NCBI GenBank assembly: GCA_023451855.1
Contig: JAEXXY010000435.1
Location: 1-9,380 of the forward strand
DNA from: Actinomycetes bacterium
GTDB lineage: Bacteria > Actinomycetota > Actinomycetes > Actinomycetales > Dermatophilaceae
Length of the DNA: 9,380 nt
Direction: 5' to 3'
Made by a program: the position numbers and the translations under genes. The notes beneath the pieces are model-generated. The model saw nothing but the letters and a program-made list of their open reading frames with translations. It did no database searches and was not told the origin of the DNA. Below, one piece after another: positions 1-6,114 of this stretch; within the stretch, counting starts at the first letter, position 1; every line of letters begins with the position of its first letter.

Positions 1-124
1 GGCCGGGGCTGCGGCGCAGGCGCCAGGCCTGCGGGCCGGCGATCCAGCGGTCGCAGCGCCGGAGCCGGTTCGGGTTCGTCGTGCCCCGGGTGATGGTCCC
101 GACGGGGCGAGCGCGGCCGGCCAC
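1..124 (-). CDS. Class I SAM-dependent methyltransferase, N-terminal fragment (runs off left edge)
   Basis: Partial gene read on the minus strand from a GTG at 124 down to the window edge; 41 codons are visible. The N-terminus contains PVGTITRGTTNPNRLRRCDRW (residues 7-27). From memory, this TRGTTNPNRLRR-type start is typical of an actinobacterial family of class I SAM-dependent methyltransferases encoded divergently from mshA. The SAM-binding Rossmann motif would lie further left and is not visible, so the activity is inferred from the N-terminal signature only. The start is well fixed: an in-frame TAG lies four codons upstream and no other start codon falls between them. The sequence TAGGCT (containing that TAG) sits 6 bases before the GTG and there is no clear ribosome binding site, suggesting a leaderless mRNA. 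Substrate unknown. Confidence 0.72.
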   Translation of the reverse strand, partial: MAGRARPVGTITRGTTNPNRLRRCDRWIAGPQAWRLRRSPG

Positions 125-136
125 GCCCGCAGCCTA
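125..136 (-). promoter_or_regulatory. Putative leaderless -10 element of the methyltransferase gene
   Basis: On the minus strand TAGGCT (131-136) lies 6 bases upstream of the GTG at 124. A TANNNT hexamer 6-7 bases before a start codon is the usual layout when the transcript begins at the start codon in actinobacteria. No convincing -35 hexamer is visible. Position-based inference. Confidence 0.45.
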
Positions 137-250
137 CGCGGACGCCCCGGCAGCCCCCGCCTCGACGGAGTGCCCCGGACTCGACAGGTCAGCCGTGACC
201 GTGGAATACAACGAATCGAGGTCGTGGTTGAGTCGGGGAGAGCAGGCAAA

Positions 251-290
251 CAGCACGTAGCGGCGCGTAGCAGCACGCAGCAGCACGGAC
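251..290 (+). repeat. Four degenerate 10-bp tandem units just upstream of mshA
   Basis: Four consecutive 10-base blocks read CAGCACGTAG, CGGCGCGTAG, CAGCACGCAG and CAGCACGGAC. They end 13 bases before the first possible mshA ATG and lie between the divergent methyltransferase and mshA genes. A 10-base period is about one helical turn, so the units would face the same side of the DNA. In the mRNA they would lie just before the ribosome binding site. Function unknown; it may be a regulator site, a leader structure or simple-repeat slippage. The rest of the intergenic stretch (137-250) is relatively AT-rich and holds TCGACA (181-186) and TACAAC (207-212), a weak promoter candidate with an over-long 20-base spacer. 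Confidence 0.45.
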
Positions 291-309
291 AGCGGACGAA
301 GGGATGCCG

Positions 310-1620
310 ATGGTGGCCGATCCGAGGCGGGTCGCGATGATCAGCGTGCACACCTCACCGCTGGAGCAGCCCGGGACGGGCGATGCCGGCGGCCTCAACG
401 TGTACGTCGCCGAGACCGCCCGCCAGCTCGCGTCCCGCGGGGTCGAGGTCGACATCTTCACTCGGCGCACCACCGGCGACATCCCCGTCGAGGCCGAACT
501 CGTGCCCGGCGTCCGCGTCCGGCACGTCACGGCGGGGCCGTACGAGGGGCTCTCCAAGGAGGACCTGCCCGGTCAGCTGTGCGCCTTCTCGGCCGGCATC
601 ATGCACGCCGGGCTGTCGGTGCCCGAGGACCACTACGACCTCGTCCACAGCCACTACTGGCTCTCCGGCCAGGTGGGCTGGCTCGCGGCGGACCGCTGGC
701 GCGTCGCCCTCGTGCACACGATGCACACGATGGCCCGGGTCAAGAACCTCCACCTCGCGGAGGGGGACACCCCCGAGCCGCGGGGTCGTGAGATCGGGGA
801 GGTACAGGTCGTCGAGGCCGCCGACCGGCTCGTGGCCAACACCGACGACGAGGCGCGCGAGCTCGTCCAGCTCTACGACGCCGACCCGGGCAAGGTGTCG
901 GTCGTGCCGCCCGGCGTCGACCTCGACACGTTCACCCCCGGCGACCGGTCGCAGGCGCGTCGCGAGCTCGGGCTGCCCGTCGAGGGCCACCTGCTGCTCT
1001 TCGTCGGGCGGATCCAGCCGCTCAAGGCCCCCGATGTCCTCGTGCGCGCGGCCGCCGAGATCGTGCGCCGCGACCCGACGCGCCGCGAGCGCCTCACGGT
1101 CGCCGTGCTCGGTGGCCCGAGCGGCTCGGGCCTGGCCCGGCCCCGTGACCTCGAGGAGCTCGCCGCCGCCCTCGGCGTCGCCGACGTCGTGCGGTTCGTC
1201 CCGCCGGTGGCCCGCCCCGACCTCGCGCGCTGGTACCGCGCGGCAGACGTCGTCGCCGTCCCCAGCCACTCCGAGTCGTTCGGTCTCGTCGCCCTCGAGG
1301 CGCAGGCGTGCGGCACGCCGGTCGTCGCGGCCGACGTCGGTGGGCTGCCCACCGCCGTGGGCGACGCCGGCCTCCTCGTCCCCGGCCACGGCACCGAGGA
1401 GTGGGCCGACGCCCTCGACGCCCTGCTGCTCCACGACGCGCTCCGTGCCGAGCTCGGGCGTCGCGCCGTGCGGCACGCCGCCGGGTTCGGGTGGGCTGCG
1501 ACGACCGACCGCCTCCTCGACGCGTACCGTCGGGCCATGCGAGCCCGCAGTGACGCACCCGACTCACCCATCGACGACGGCGAGAGCCTGACCGGTGTCC
1601 CCACCGCGGTGATCCCGTGA
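310..1620 (+). CDS. mshA: D-inositol-3-phosphate glycosyltransferase MshA
   Basis: Catalyses the first committed step of mycothiol synthesis: transfer of GlcNAc from UDP-GlcNAc to 1D-myo-inositol 3-phosphate, in the cytosol. The 436-residue protein is a retaining GT-B enzyme of family GT4. The N-terminal domain has SVHTSP (12-17) and the glycine-rich QPGTGDAGGLNVY loop (20-32), then YDLVHSHYWLSG (109-120). The C-terminal nucleotide-sugar domain has GRIQPLKAPD with Arg234 and Lys239, and the EX7E pair Glu322/Glu330 within SESFGLVALE. Length is normal for the family. Two in-frame ATGs occur at 304 and 310. I prefer 310 because GAAGGG (298-303) is then 6 bases upstream; for 304 it would abut the start codon. 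The gene overlaps the next one through GTGA, implying translational coupling. Confidence 0.95.
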   Translation: MVADPRRVAMISVHTSPLEQPGTGDAGGLNVYVAETARQLASRGVEVDIFTRRTTGDIPVEAELVPGVRVRHVTAGPYEGLSKEDLPGQLCAFSAGIMHAGLSVPEDHYDLVHSHYWLSGQVGWLAADRWRVALVHTMHTMARVKNLHLAEGDTPEPRGREIGEVQVVEAADRLVANTDDEARELVQLYDADPGKVSVVPPGVDLDTFTPGDRSQARRELGLPVEGHLLLFVGRIQPLKAPDVLVRAAAEIVRRDPTRRERLTVAVLGGPSGSGLARPRDLEELAAALGVADVVRFVPPVARPDLARWYRAADVVAVPSHSESFGLVALEAQACGTPVVAADVGGLPTAVGDAGLLVPGHGTEEWADALDALLLHDALRAELGRRAVRHAAGFGWAATTDRLLDAYRRAMRARSDAPDSPIDDGESLTGVPTAVIP

Positions 1621-2138
1621 CCGCCCCGGCCGAGGGCGTGCGTTCCGACGCCGAGGCCGGGCTGCGCGGCTACCTCGACTCCGTCGACCTCGAGTGGGAG
1701 CTCGGCGGCCGCGAGGGCGAGTACGTCGTGACCCTGCCGGGGGAGAAGAAGCTCAAGACCGTCGTGTCCCTGCTCGTGCGCGACCGCACGACGAGCGTCA
1801 GCGCCTTCGTCATCCGCAACCCCGATGAGAACCACGAGGCGTTCTACCGTGCGCTGCTGCGCAAGAACCTGCGCCTGCAGGGCGTCGCCTACGCCATCGA
1901 CACCGACGGCGACGTGTACCTGCGCGGTGAGGTGCCGACCGCGGCCCTCGACGCCGAGCACCTCGACCAGCTCTTCGGCGTCGTCCTCGCCGCGAGCGAC
2001 GACGCCTTCAACGAGCTGCTCGCCCTCGGCTTCCTCGGGTCGATGAAGAAGGAGTGGGCCTGGCGGGTGTCGCGGGGGGAGTCCACGCGCAACCTCGAGG
2101 CCTTCCGTCACCTGCTGGACGACGCCTCGGAGGCCTGA
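1617..2138 (+). CDS. YbjN domain-containing protein
   Basis: A 173-residue cytosolic protein of the YbjN family (type III secretion chaperone-like fold), matching the conserved actinobacterial gene between mshA and gpmA (Rv0487 in M. tuberculosis by position and resemblance). Visible features are WELGGREGEYVVTLPG near residues 27-42, the central SAFVIRNPDENHEAFYRALLRKN stretch (about 62-84), DGDVYLRGEVP around 98-108, and a C-terminal helical region containing FLGSMKKEW. No signal peptide or membrane segment is seen. The start is a GTG overlapping the mshA stop (GTGA), with no strong ribosome binding site, so translation is probably coupled to mshA. The biochemical role is unknown; YbjN in enterobacteria has been linked to stress and motility phenotypes, which should not be transferred here. 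Confidence 0.88.
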   Translation: MTAPAEGVRSDAEAGLRGYLDSVDLEWELGGREGEYVVTLPGEKKLKTVVSLLVRDRTTSVSAFVIRNPDENHEAFYRALLRKNLRLQGVAYAIDTDGDVYLRGEVPTAALDAEHLDQLFGVVLAASDDAFNELLALGFLGSMKKEWAWRVSRGESTRNLEAFRHLLDDASEA

Positions 2139-2149
2139 TCGCGCGTCGC

Positions 2150-2162
2150 TAGGCTGGCGCGC
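2150..2162 (+). promoter_or_regulatory. Putative leaderless -10 element of gpmA
   Basis: TAGGCT (2150-2155) is followed by 7 bases and then the gpmA ATG at 2163. No Shine-Dalgarno sequence lies in those bases. This suggests gpmA has its own internal promoter giving a leaderless transcript, in addition to any read-through from mshA. No good -35 hexamer seen. Confidence 0.5.
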
Positions 2163-2906
2163 ATGACCTACACGCTCGTCCTCCTCCGCCACGGCGAAAG
2201 CGACTGGAACGCCAAGAACCTCTTCACCGGGTGGGTCGACGTCGACCTGACCGACAAGGGCCGCGCCGAGGGCGTGCGCGCCGGGCAGCAGCTCAAGGAG
2301 GCCGGCATCCTGCCCGACATCGTGCACACCTCGGTGCTGCGCCGGGCCATCACGACCGCCAACCTCGCGCTCGACGCGGCCGACCGTCACTGGATCCCGG
2401 TCAAGCGCGACTGGCGCCTCAACGAGCGGCACTACGGCGCGCTCCAGGGCAAGAACAAGAAGCAGACGCTCGAGCAGTACGGCGAGGAGCAGTTCATGCT
2501 GTGGCGCCGCTCCTACGACGTGCCGCCGCCGGCGATCGACCCCGAGGACGAGTTCGCCCAGACCCACGACCCGCGCTACGCCGGCCTCGGCGACGCGATG
2601 CCGGCGACCGAGTGCCTCAAGGACGTCGTCGCCCGGATGATGCCCTACTGGGAGAACGAGATCCAGAACGACCTCGCCGACGGCCTGACCGTCCTGGTCG
2701 CGGCGCACGGCAACTCGTTGCGGGCCCTCGTCAAGACCCTCGACGGCATCTCCGACGAGGACATCGCCGGGCTCAACATCCCCACCGGGATGCCCCTGGT
2801 CTACGAGCTCGACGACGACTTCCGGCCGGTGACCCGTGGCGGTCGCTACCTCGACCCCGAGGCCGCCGCCGAGGCCGCCGCAGCGGTCGCCAACCAGGGC
2901 CGCTGA
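2163..2906 (+). CDS. gpmA: 2,3-bisphosphoglycerate-dependent phosphoglycerate mutase
   Basis: Interconverts 3-phosphoglycerate and 2-phosphoglycerate in glycolysis and gluconeogenesis, using a phosphohistidine intermediate primed by 2,3-bisphosphoglycerate. The 247-residue protein has the histidine phosphatase signature LLRHGESDWN (7-16) with phospho-acceptor His10, the FTGWVDVDLT substrate loop (21-30), the acid/base region LNERHYGALQGKNK with Glu88, and the second catalytic histidine His182 in AAHGNS. The insertion around 105-145 and overall length are typical of cofactor-dependent mutases rather than shorter phosphatases. The C-terminus is an alanine-rich tail (234-242). It starts 24 bases after the YbjN stop, at an ATG with a -10-like TAGGCT but no ribosome binding site, and ends just before a strong hairpin. 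Gene order matches mshA-Rv0487-gpm1 of mycobacteria. Confidence 0.96.
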   Translation: MTYTLVLLRHGESDWNAKNLFTGWVDVDLTDKGRAEGVRAGQQLKEAGILPDIVHTSVLRRAITTANLALDAADRHWIPVKRDWRLNERHYGALQGKNKKQTLEQYGEEQFMLWRRSYDVPPPAIDPEDEFAQTHDPRYAGLGDAMPATECLKDVVARMMPYWENEIQNDLADGLTVLVAAHGNSLRALVKTLDGISDEDIAGLNIPTGMPLVYELDDDFRPVTRGGRYLDPEAAAEAAAAVANQGR

Positions 2907-2927
2907 CGACGCGCACCCCTGAGCACC

Positions 2928-2966
2928 TCGAAGGGCCACCTCCCATGGCGGGAGGTGGCCCTTCGA
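2928..2966. terminator. Bidirectional hairpin terminator between gpmA and phoU
   Basis: A perfect inverted repeat: the left arm TCGAAGGGCCACCTCCC (2928-2944) pairs with 2950-2966 to form a 17-bp stem with a 5-base loop (ATGGC). It occupies most of the 76-base gap between two convergent genes, so it can end both transcripts. There is no T-tract, which is common for actinobacterial terminators. Confidence 0.88.
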
Positions 2967-2982
2967 CGGTGTGGCGGAAGCG

Positions 2983-3699
2983 TCAGGCGGGGGTGTCGTG
3001 CTCGATGGACTCGAGCACGTCGGCGTCCTCGGCGTCCTCGTGGTCGTAGCTGACCTCCGAGTCGTACTCGCCCGTGACGAGGTAGATGACGCGTCGGGCC
3101 ACCGAGACGGCGTGGTCGGCGAAGCGCTCGTAGTAGCGGCCGACGAGCGTCAGGTCGAGGATCGAGCTGCGCGACCACGACGTGTTCTCGTCGAGCAGGG
3201 CCGCGAACAGCTGCCGGTGCAGCTCGTCCATGGCGTCGTCGTCCTTGTCGAGGGCGATGGCCGCGGCGACGTCCTTGCTCGCGATGATCGAGCCGCACTT
3301 GGCCACGATCGACTCGGCGACCTGGCCCATCTGCAGGATGTGGGCCCGCAGCTCGGGCGGCACCGCGGAGTCCGGCGTACGCAGGCGCGCCACCTTGGCG
3401 ACGTGCCGGGCGAGGTCGCCCATGCGCTCGAGGTCTGAGCTCATGTGCATCGCGGTCACGACGATGCGCAGGTCGGTCGCCACGGGCTGCTGCCGCGCGA
3501 GGAGGTCGATGGATCGCTCGTCGAGCTCGATACGGATGTCGTCGAGCTTGCGGTCGGCCTCGATGACCGACTCGGCGAGGTGGACGTCCGCGTCGAGGAG
3601 GGCGGTCGTCGCGCGGGAGATGGCGGACCCGGCCAGACGGGTCAGCTCGACGAGCTGGTCCGTGATGGTGTCGAGGTCCTCGTGGAACTGGTCGCGCAT
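2983..3699 (-). CDS. phoU: Phosphate signalling complex protein PhoU
   Basis: Cytosolic all-helical regulator that links the Pst phosphate transporter to the sensor kinase and keeps the Pho response off when phosphate is ample. The 238-residue protein begins MRDQFHEDLD and has the two repeated three-helix PhoU domains. Their metal-binding type motifs are seen as SSDLERMGDLARH (87-99) and RYYERFADHAVSVARR (188-203). The C-terminus is very acidic (about 211-235). The frame is open further upstream, but the ATG at 3699 is chosen because AAGGA lies about 6 bases before it and homology starts there. It is divergent from the senX3-type kinase gene and convergent with gpmA. The pst transporter genes are not in the window. 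Confidence 0.95.
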   Translation of the reverse strand: MRDQFHEDLDTITDQLVELTRLAGSAISRATTALLDADVHLAESVIEADRKLDDIRIELDERSIDLLARQQPVATDLRIVVTAMHMSSDLERMGDLARHVAKVARLRTPDSAVPPELRAHILQMGQVAESIVAKCGSIIASKDVAAAIALDKDDDAMDELHRQLFAALLDENTSWSRSSILDLTLVGRYYERFADHAVSVARRVIYLVTGEYDSEVSYDHEDAEDADVLESIEHDTPA

Positions 3700-3840
3700 G
3701 CTCTTCCTTGTCGCTAGCCGTTCTGGGCCGTCGCCGGCCCTGGGTGGGCACCGGGACGTCCGGCTCGTGGCCGGGTGCCCGCCGGCACGGCGCGGCCGTG
3801 GACACGTCCCAGCCCTGCCCACCCTGCCACTGCAGGGCGC

Positions 3841-3858
3841 TCGACACACGGTCGACAC
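3841..3858. repeat. Paired TCGACAC direct repeat, 11-bp period
   Basis: TCGACAC occurs at 3841-3847 and again at 3852-3858, an exact 11-base period, in the phoU/kinase divergent region. One helical turn of spacing would suit a tandem-binding regulator, but the motif is not a known Pho box. The rest of the 291-base gap (3700-3990) holds the phoU ribosome binding site, an imperfect hairpin (3746-3780), the GTGAAC-type repeats and the kinase promoter; I see no gene in it. Confidence 0.3.
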
Positions 3859-3888
3859 GACCCTGTCCCGCAGAGGGTGGCACCGCTG

Positions 3889-3930
3889 CGTGAACGGGTG
3901 GGTTCGCCAAGGTGAACAGTCGGTTCCGCC
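3889..3930. promoter_or_regulatory. Candidate Pho-type (RegX3/PhoP) operator: 22-bp tandem repeat with GTGAAC and GGTTC elements
   Basis: Two 19-base copies start at 3890 and 3912, a period of 22 bases (two helical turns): GTGAACGGGTGGGTTCGCC and GTGAACAGTCGGTTCCGCC, with 14 of 19 positions identical. Across the junction GTTCGCC-AA-GGTGAAC (3902-3917) is a near-perfect inverted repeat. GTTCACC/GGTGAAC elements are the core of known actinobacterial PhoP and RegX3 boxes. The block lies 60-100 bases upstream of the kinase start, a suitable place for an activator, suggesting autoregulation of the two-component operon and possibly phoU. The sequence repeats are directly visible; binding is inferred. 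Confidence 0.55.
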
Positions 3931-3977
3931 CCTGCGTGCGGGCCGTCCGCGTGTCCGGGGCCCGCGTCGGCCGTGCG

Positions 3978-3990
3978 TACGCTTGGTGTC
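3978..3990 (+). promoter_or_regulatory. Putative leaderless -10 element of the sensor kinase gene
   Basis: TACGCT (3978-3983) lies 7 bases before the GTG at 3991. Its match to the same layout at gpmA, the lipoprotein gene and the SDR gene is the reason for choosing the start at 3991 rather than the in-frame GTG at 3973, which the element would overlap. Confidence 0.45.
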
Positions 3991-5292
3991 GTGGACCCGA
4001 CGACCGCGGCAACGCTCGGTGGCATCGCCGGCCTCGCCCTCGGCGGGGTGGCGATGGTCGCCGTGCGGCTGTCGGACCGCTCGACCGCCGCCGAGGAGGT
4101 TCTCGTGCCCGAGCCGACGCTACCGCCCGGGGTCGCCGACGTCATCGCGGTGCTGCGCTCGAGCGGCATCCTCCTCGACGCGTCCGACCGGGTCGTCAAC
4201 AACTCGCCGGCCGCGGTGGCCCACGGCCTCGTGCGCGGGCACGAGGTCGTGCACACCGAGCTGCTCGACCTCGCCCGCGCGGTACGCCGCGACGGCGTCA
4301 TCCGCGAGGCCGAGCTCGCGCTGCGCAAGGGGATCGGCGAGGGCCGCATCGTCGTGTCGGCGCGCGTCGCGCCGCTCGGGGCCAACCACGTGCTCCTCCT
4401 CGTCGAGGACCGCACCCAGGCCGCGCGCGTCGACGAGATCCGCCGCGACTTCCTCGCCAACGTCAGCCACGAGCTCAAGACGCCCGTCGGGGGCATCGCC
4501 CTGCTCGCCGAGGCGATCCGCGACGCGCACGACGACCCGGAGGCCGTGGCGCGGTTCGCCACCCGCATCGGTGTCGAGTCGACCCGCCTGACGCGTCTGG
4601 TCAAGGAGATCGTCGAGCTCTCGCGCCTGCAGGGCGCCGACGTCATCAAGGAGCCGCAGCTGACCGACGTCGGGGCGTGCGCCGACGACGCCGTCGAGCG
4701 CAGCCGGCTGCTCGCCGAGGAGCACGGGATCACCCTGGCCCGCTCCATCGAGCCGGGCTGCGAGGTGTGGGGTGACGCCGAGCTCGTCACGACCGCGATC
4801 AGCAACCTCGTCGGCAACGCCATCGCCTACTCCGACCGCGACACGCGGGTCGGCGTCACGGTGCGCCGCACGCCCGCCGGGCTCGTCGACGTGTCGGTCA
4901 CCGACCAGGGCCTCGGCATCGCCCCGGAGGAGCAGGCGCGCATCTTCGAGCGGTTCTACCGCGTCGACACCGCCCGGTCGCGCGCCACCGGCGGCACCGG
5001 TCTCGGGCTCGCGATCGTCAAGCACGTCGCGGACAACCACGGCGGCCACGTGCGGGTGTGGTCCGAGCCCGGACGCGGCTCGACCTTCACCATCGAGCTG
5101 CCCGCGGCCGCTGTCGCGGTCCGCCCGGTCCCGGCCGACACGACGCCTGACGCCACCGCCACCCTCACGCCCGACGCGTCGGTGCCCGACGCCGCGACGC
5201 CGGCCGCGCCGGCCCCCGAACCCTCCCGCTCGACTTCCTCCCGCTCGACTTCCTCCCGCTCGACCGAGCACCCCTCCCACACCGTCGCCTGA
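3991..5292 (+). CDS. senX3: SenX3/PhoR-type phosphate sensor histidine kinase
   Basis: Membrane-bound histidine kinase that phosphorylates the adjacent response regulator in the phosphate-limitation response. From GTG 3991 it has 433 residues. One hydrophobic segment (about 8-25) is followed by a cytoplasmic PAS-like region (about 40-145), then the HisKA box FLANVSHELKTPVGG with phospho-acceptor His160. The HATPase domain has an N box with Asn272 (NLVGNAIAYS), G1 DQGLGIAPEE (305-314), an F box IFERFYR and G2 TGGTGLGLAIVKH (333-345). The DFLANVSHELKTPVG and ARSRATGG regions closely resemble M. tuberculosis SenX3. No extracellular sensor loop is seen, fitting sensing through PhoU/Pst. The C-terminal ~55 residues are an unusual Ala/Pro/Ser/Thr tail with SRSTS repeats. 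An alternative start is GTG 3973 (439 residues). The regulator gene follows after 25 bases. Confidence 0.93.
   Translation: MDPTTAATLGGIAGLALGGVAMVAVRLSDRSTAAEEVLVPEPTLPPGVADVIAVLRSSGILLDASDRVVNNSPAAVAHGLVRGHEVVHTELLDLARAVRRDGVIREAELALRKGIGEGRIVVSARVAPLGANHVLLLVEDRTQAARVDEIRRDFLANVSHELKTPVGGIALLAEAIRDAHDDPEAVARFATRIGVESTRLTRLVKEIVELSRLQGADVIKEPQLTDVGACADDAVERSRLLAEEHGITLARSIEPGCEVWGDAELVTTAISNLVGNAIAYSDRDTRVGVTVRRTPAGLVDVSVTDQGLGIAPEEQARIFERFYRVDTARSRATGGTGLGLAIVKHVADNHGGHVRVWSEPGRGSTFTIELPAAAVAVRPVPADTTPDATATLTPDASVPDAATPAAPAPEPSRSTSSRSTSSRSTEHPSHTVA
5224..5264 (+). repeat. 15-bp tandem repeat in the kinase C-terminal tail (2.7 copies)
   Basis: TCCCGCTCGACTTCC occurs at 5224-5238 and 5239-5253 without a mismatch, then 11 bases of a third copy. 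The period keeps the reading frame and encodes SRSTS-type repeats in the disordered tail of the kinase. Recent slippage is likely, and copy number may vary among strains. Confidence 0.85.
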
Positions 5293-5317
5293 GCCGCCCG
5301 ATCCCGAAGAGGACCCC

Positions 5318-6001
5318 TTGAGCCGCATCCTGATCGTCGAGGACGAGGTCTCGTTCTCCGACCCGCTCTCCTACCTGCTGAAGAAGGAGGGGTACGACGT
5401 CGCCGTCGCCGAGACCGGCCCCGACGGCCTGGCCGAGTTCGACAAGAACGGTGCCGACCTCGTGCTGCTCGACCTCATGCTCCCCGGCCTGTCGGGCGTC
5501 GACGTGTGCCGGGCGCTGCGCCAGCGCTCGTCGGTGCCGGTCATCATGCTGACCGCCAAGGACAGCGAGATCGACAAGGTCGTCGGACTCGAGATCGGCG
5601 CCGACGACTACGTCACCAAGCCGTACTCGAGCCGTGAGCTGCTGGCCCGCGTCAAGGCCGTCCTGCGCCGCCTCACCGAGCCCGAGGACCTGCTGCCCTC
5701 GACGCTCGAGGCCGGCCCGGTGCGCATGGACGTCGAGCGTCACACCGTCAGCGTGCGCGGCGAGACCGCGTCGTTGCCGCTCAAGGAGTTCGAGCTGCTC
5801 GAGATGCTGCTGCGCAACTCCGGTCGCGTGCTGACCCGCATGCAGCTCATCGACCGCGTCTGGGGCAGCGACTATGTCGGTGACACCAAGACCCTCGACG
5901 TCCACGTCAAGCGGCTGCGCGCCAAGATCGAGCCCGACCCGGCCAGCCCGGTGCACATCGTCACGGTGCGCGGCCTGGGCTACAAGTTCGAGGCGAGCTG
6001 A
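5318..6001 (+). CDS. regX3: RegX3/PhoP-type response regulator, OmpR family
   Basis: DNA-binding partner of the upstream kinase, expected to activate phosphate-scavenging genes when phosphorylated. The 227-residue length equals that of M. tuberculosis RegX3. The receiver domain (about 1-115) shows acidic residues Asp9/Glu10 in LIVEDE, phospho-acceptor Asp52 in LLDLMLPG, Thr79 in MLTAKDS and Lys101 in VTKPYSS. The OmpR/PhoB winged-helix domain (about 130-225) shows LPLKEFELLEMLLRNSGRVL, the recognition-helix region TKTLDVHVKRLRAKIE and the terminal hairpin VTVRGLGYKFE. The start is a TTG at 5318, supported by GAAGAGGA 4 bases upstream and by the family's usual SRILIVEDE opening. It is cotranscribed with the kinase, and the gene ends before a strong bidirectional hairpin. 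Confidence 0.95.
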   Translation: MSRILIVEDEVSFSDPLSYLLKKEGYDVAVAETGPDGLAEFDKNGADLVLLDLMLPGLSGVDVCRALRQRSSVPVIMLTAKDSEIDKVVGLEIGADDYVTKPYSSRELLARVKAVLRRLTEPEDLLPSTLEAGPVRMDVERHTVSVRGETASLPLKEFELLEMLLRNSGRVLTRMQLIDRVWGSDYVGDTKTLDVHVKRLRAKIEPDPASPVHIVTVRGLGYKFEAS

Positions 6002-6037
6002 ACCGACCTGCGACTGGTGCCCTCGGGCCGGGTCACG

Positions 6038-6074
6038 ACGAAGGCCGCCCCGCATCGTGCCGGGCGGCCTTCGT
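6038..6074. terminator. Bidirectional hairpin terminator between regX3 and the lipoprotein gene
   Basis: Perfect 13-bp inverted repeat: ACGAAGGCCGCCC (6038-6050) pairs with 6062-6074 across an 11-base loop. It lies in the 113-base gap between two convergent genes. No T-tract follows on either strand. It resembles the gpmA/phoU hairpin in having a GAAGG-rich stem. Confidence 0.85.
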
Positions 6075-6114
6075 GGCGTCGGTGGTGCCCCGAGCCTCGT
6101 TGGGCGACAGCGGT

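Noticed and set aside
2..258. Plus-strand open frames at the left edge that could be the end of an upstream gene
   Set aside because: Translations are unrecognisable Arg/Pro/Ala-rich sequence, while the minus strand gives a family-specific methyltransferase N-terminus over the same bases.
355..1476. Long minus-strand open frame opposite mshA (and similar long frames opposite most genes)
   Set aside because: The frames mirror GC-rich codon use of the real genes; the translations are low-complexity Arg/Gly/Asp-rich with no recognisable domain.
873..2939. A 688-codon minus-strand open frame spanning mshA, the YbjN gene and gpmA
   Set aside because: It covers three well-supported plus-strand genes, has no family resemblance and is an artefact of few stop codons in high-GC DNA.
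3746..3780. Imperfect hairpin (GGGCACC pairing with GGTGCCC, one bulge) upstream of phoU
   Set aside because: Short, bulged and with a long loop in GC-rich DNA; not strong enough to call a riboswitch or terminator.
3700..3858. N-terminal extension of phoU to a start at 3858
   Set aside because: The extra 53 residues are Arg/Pro/Gly-rich without PhoU similarity, and the ATG at 3699 has a good ribosome binding site.
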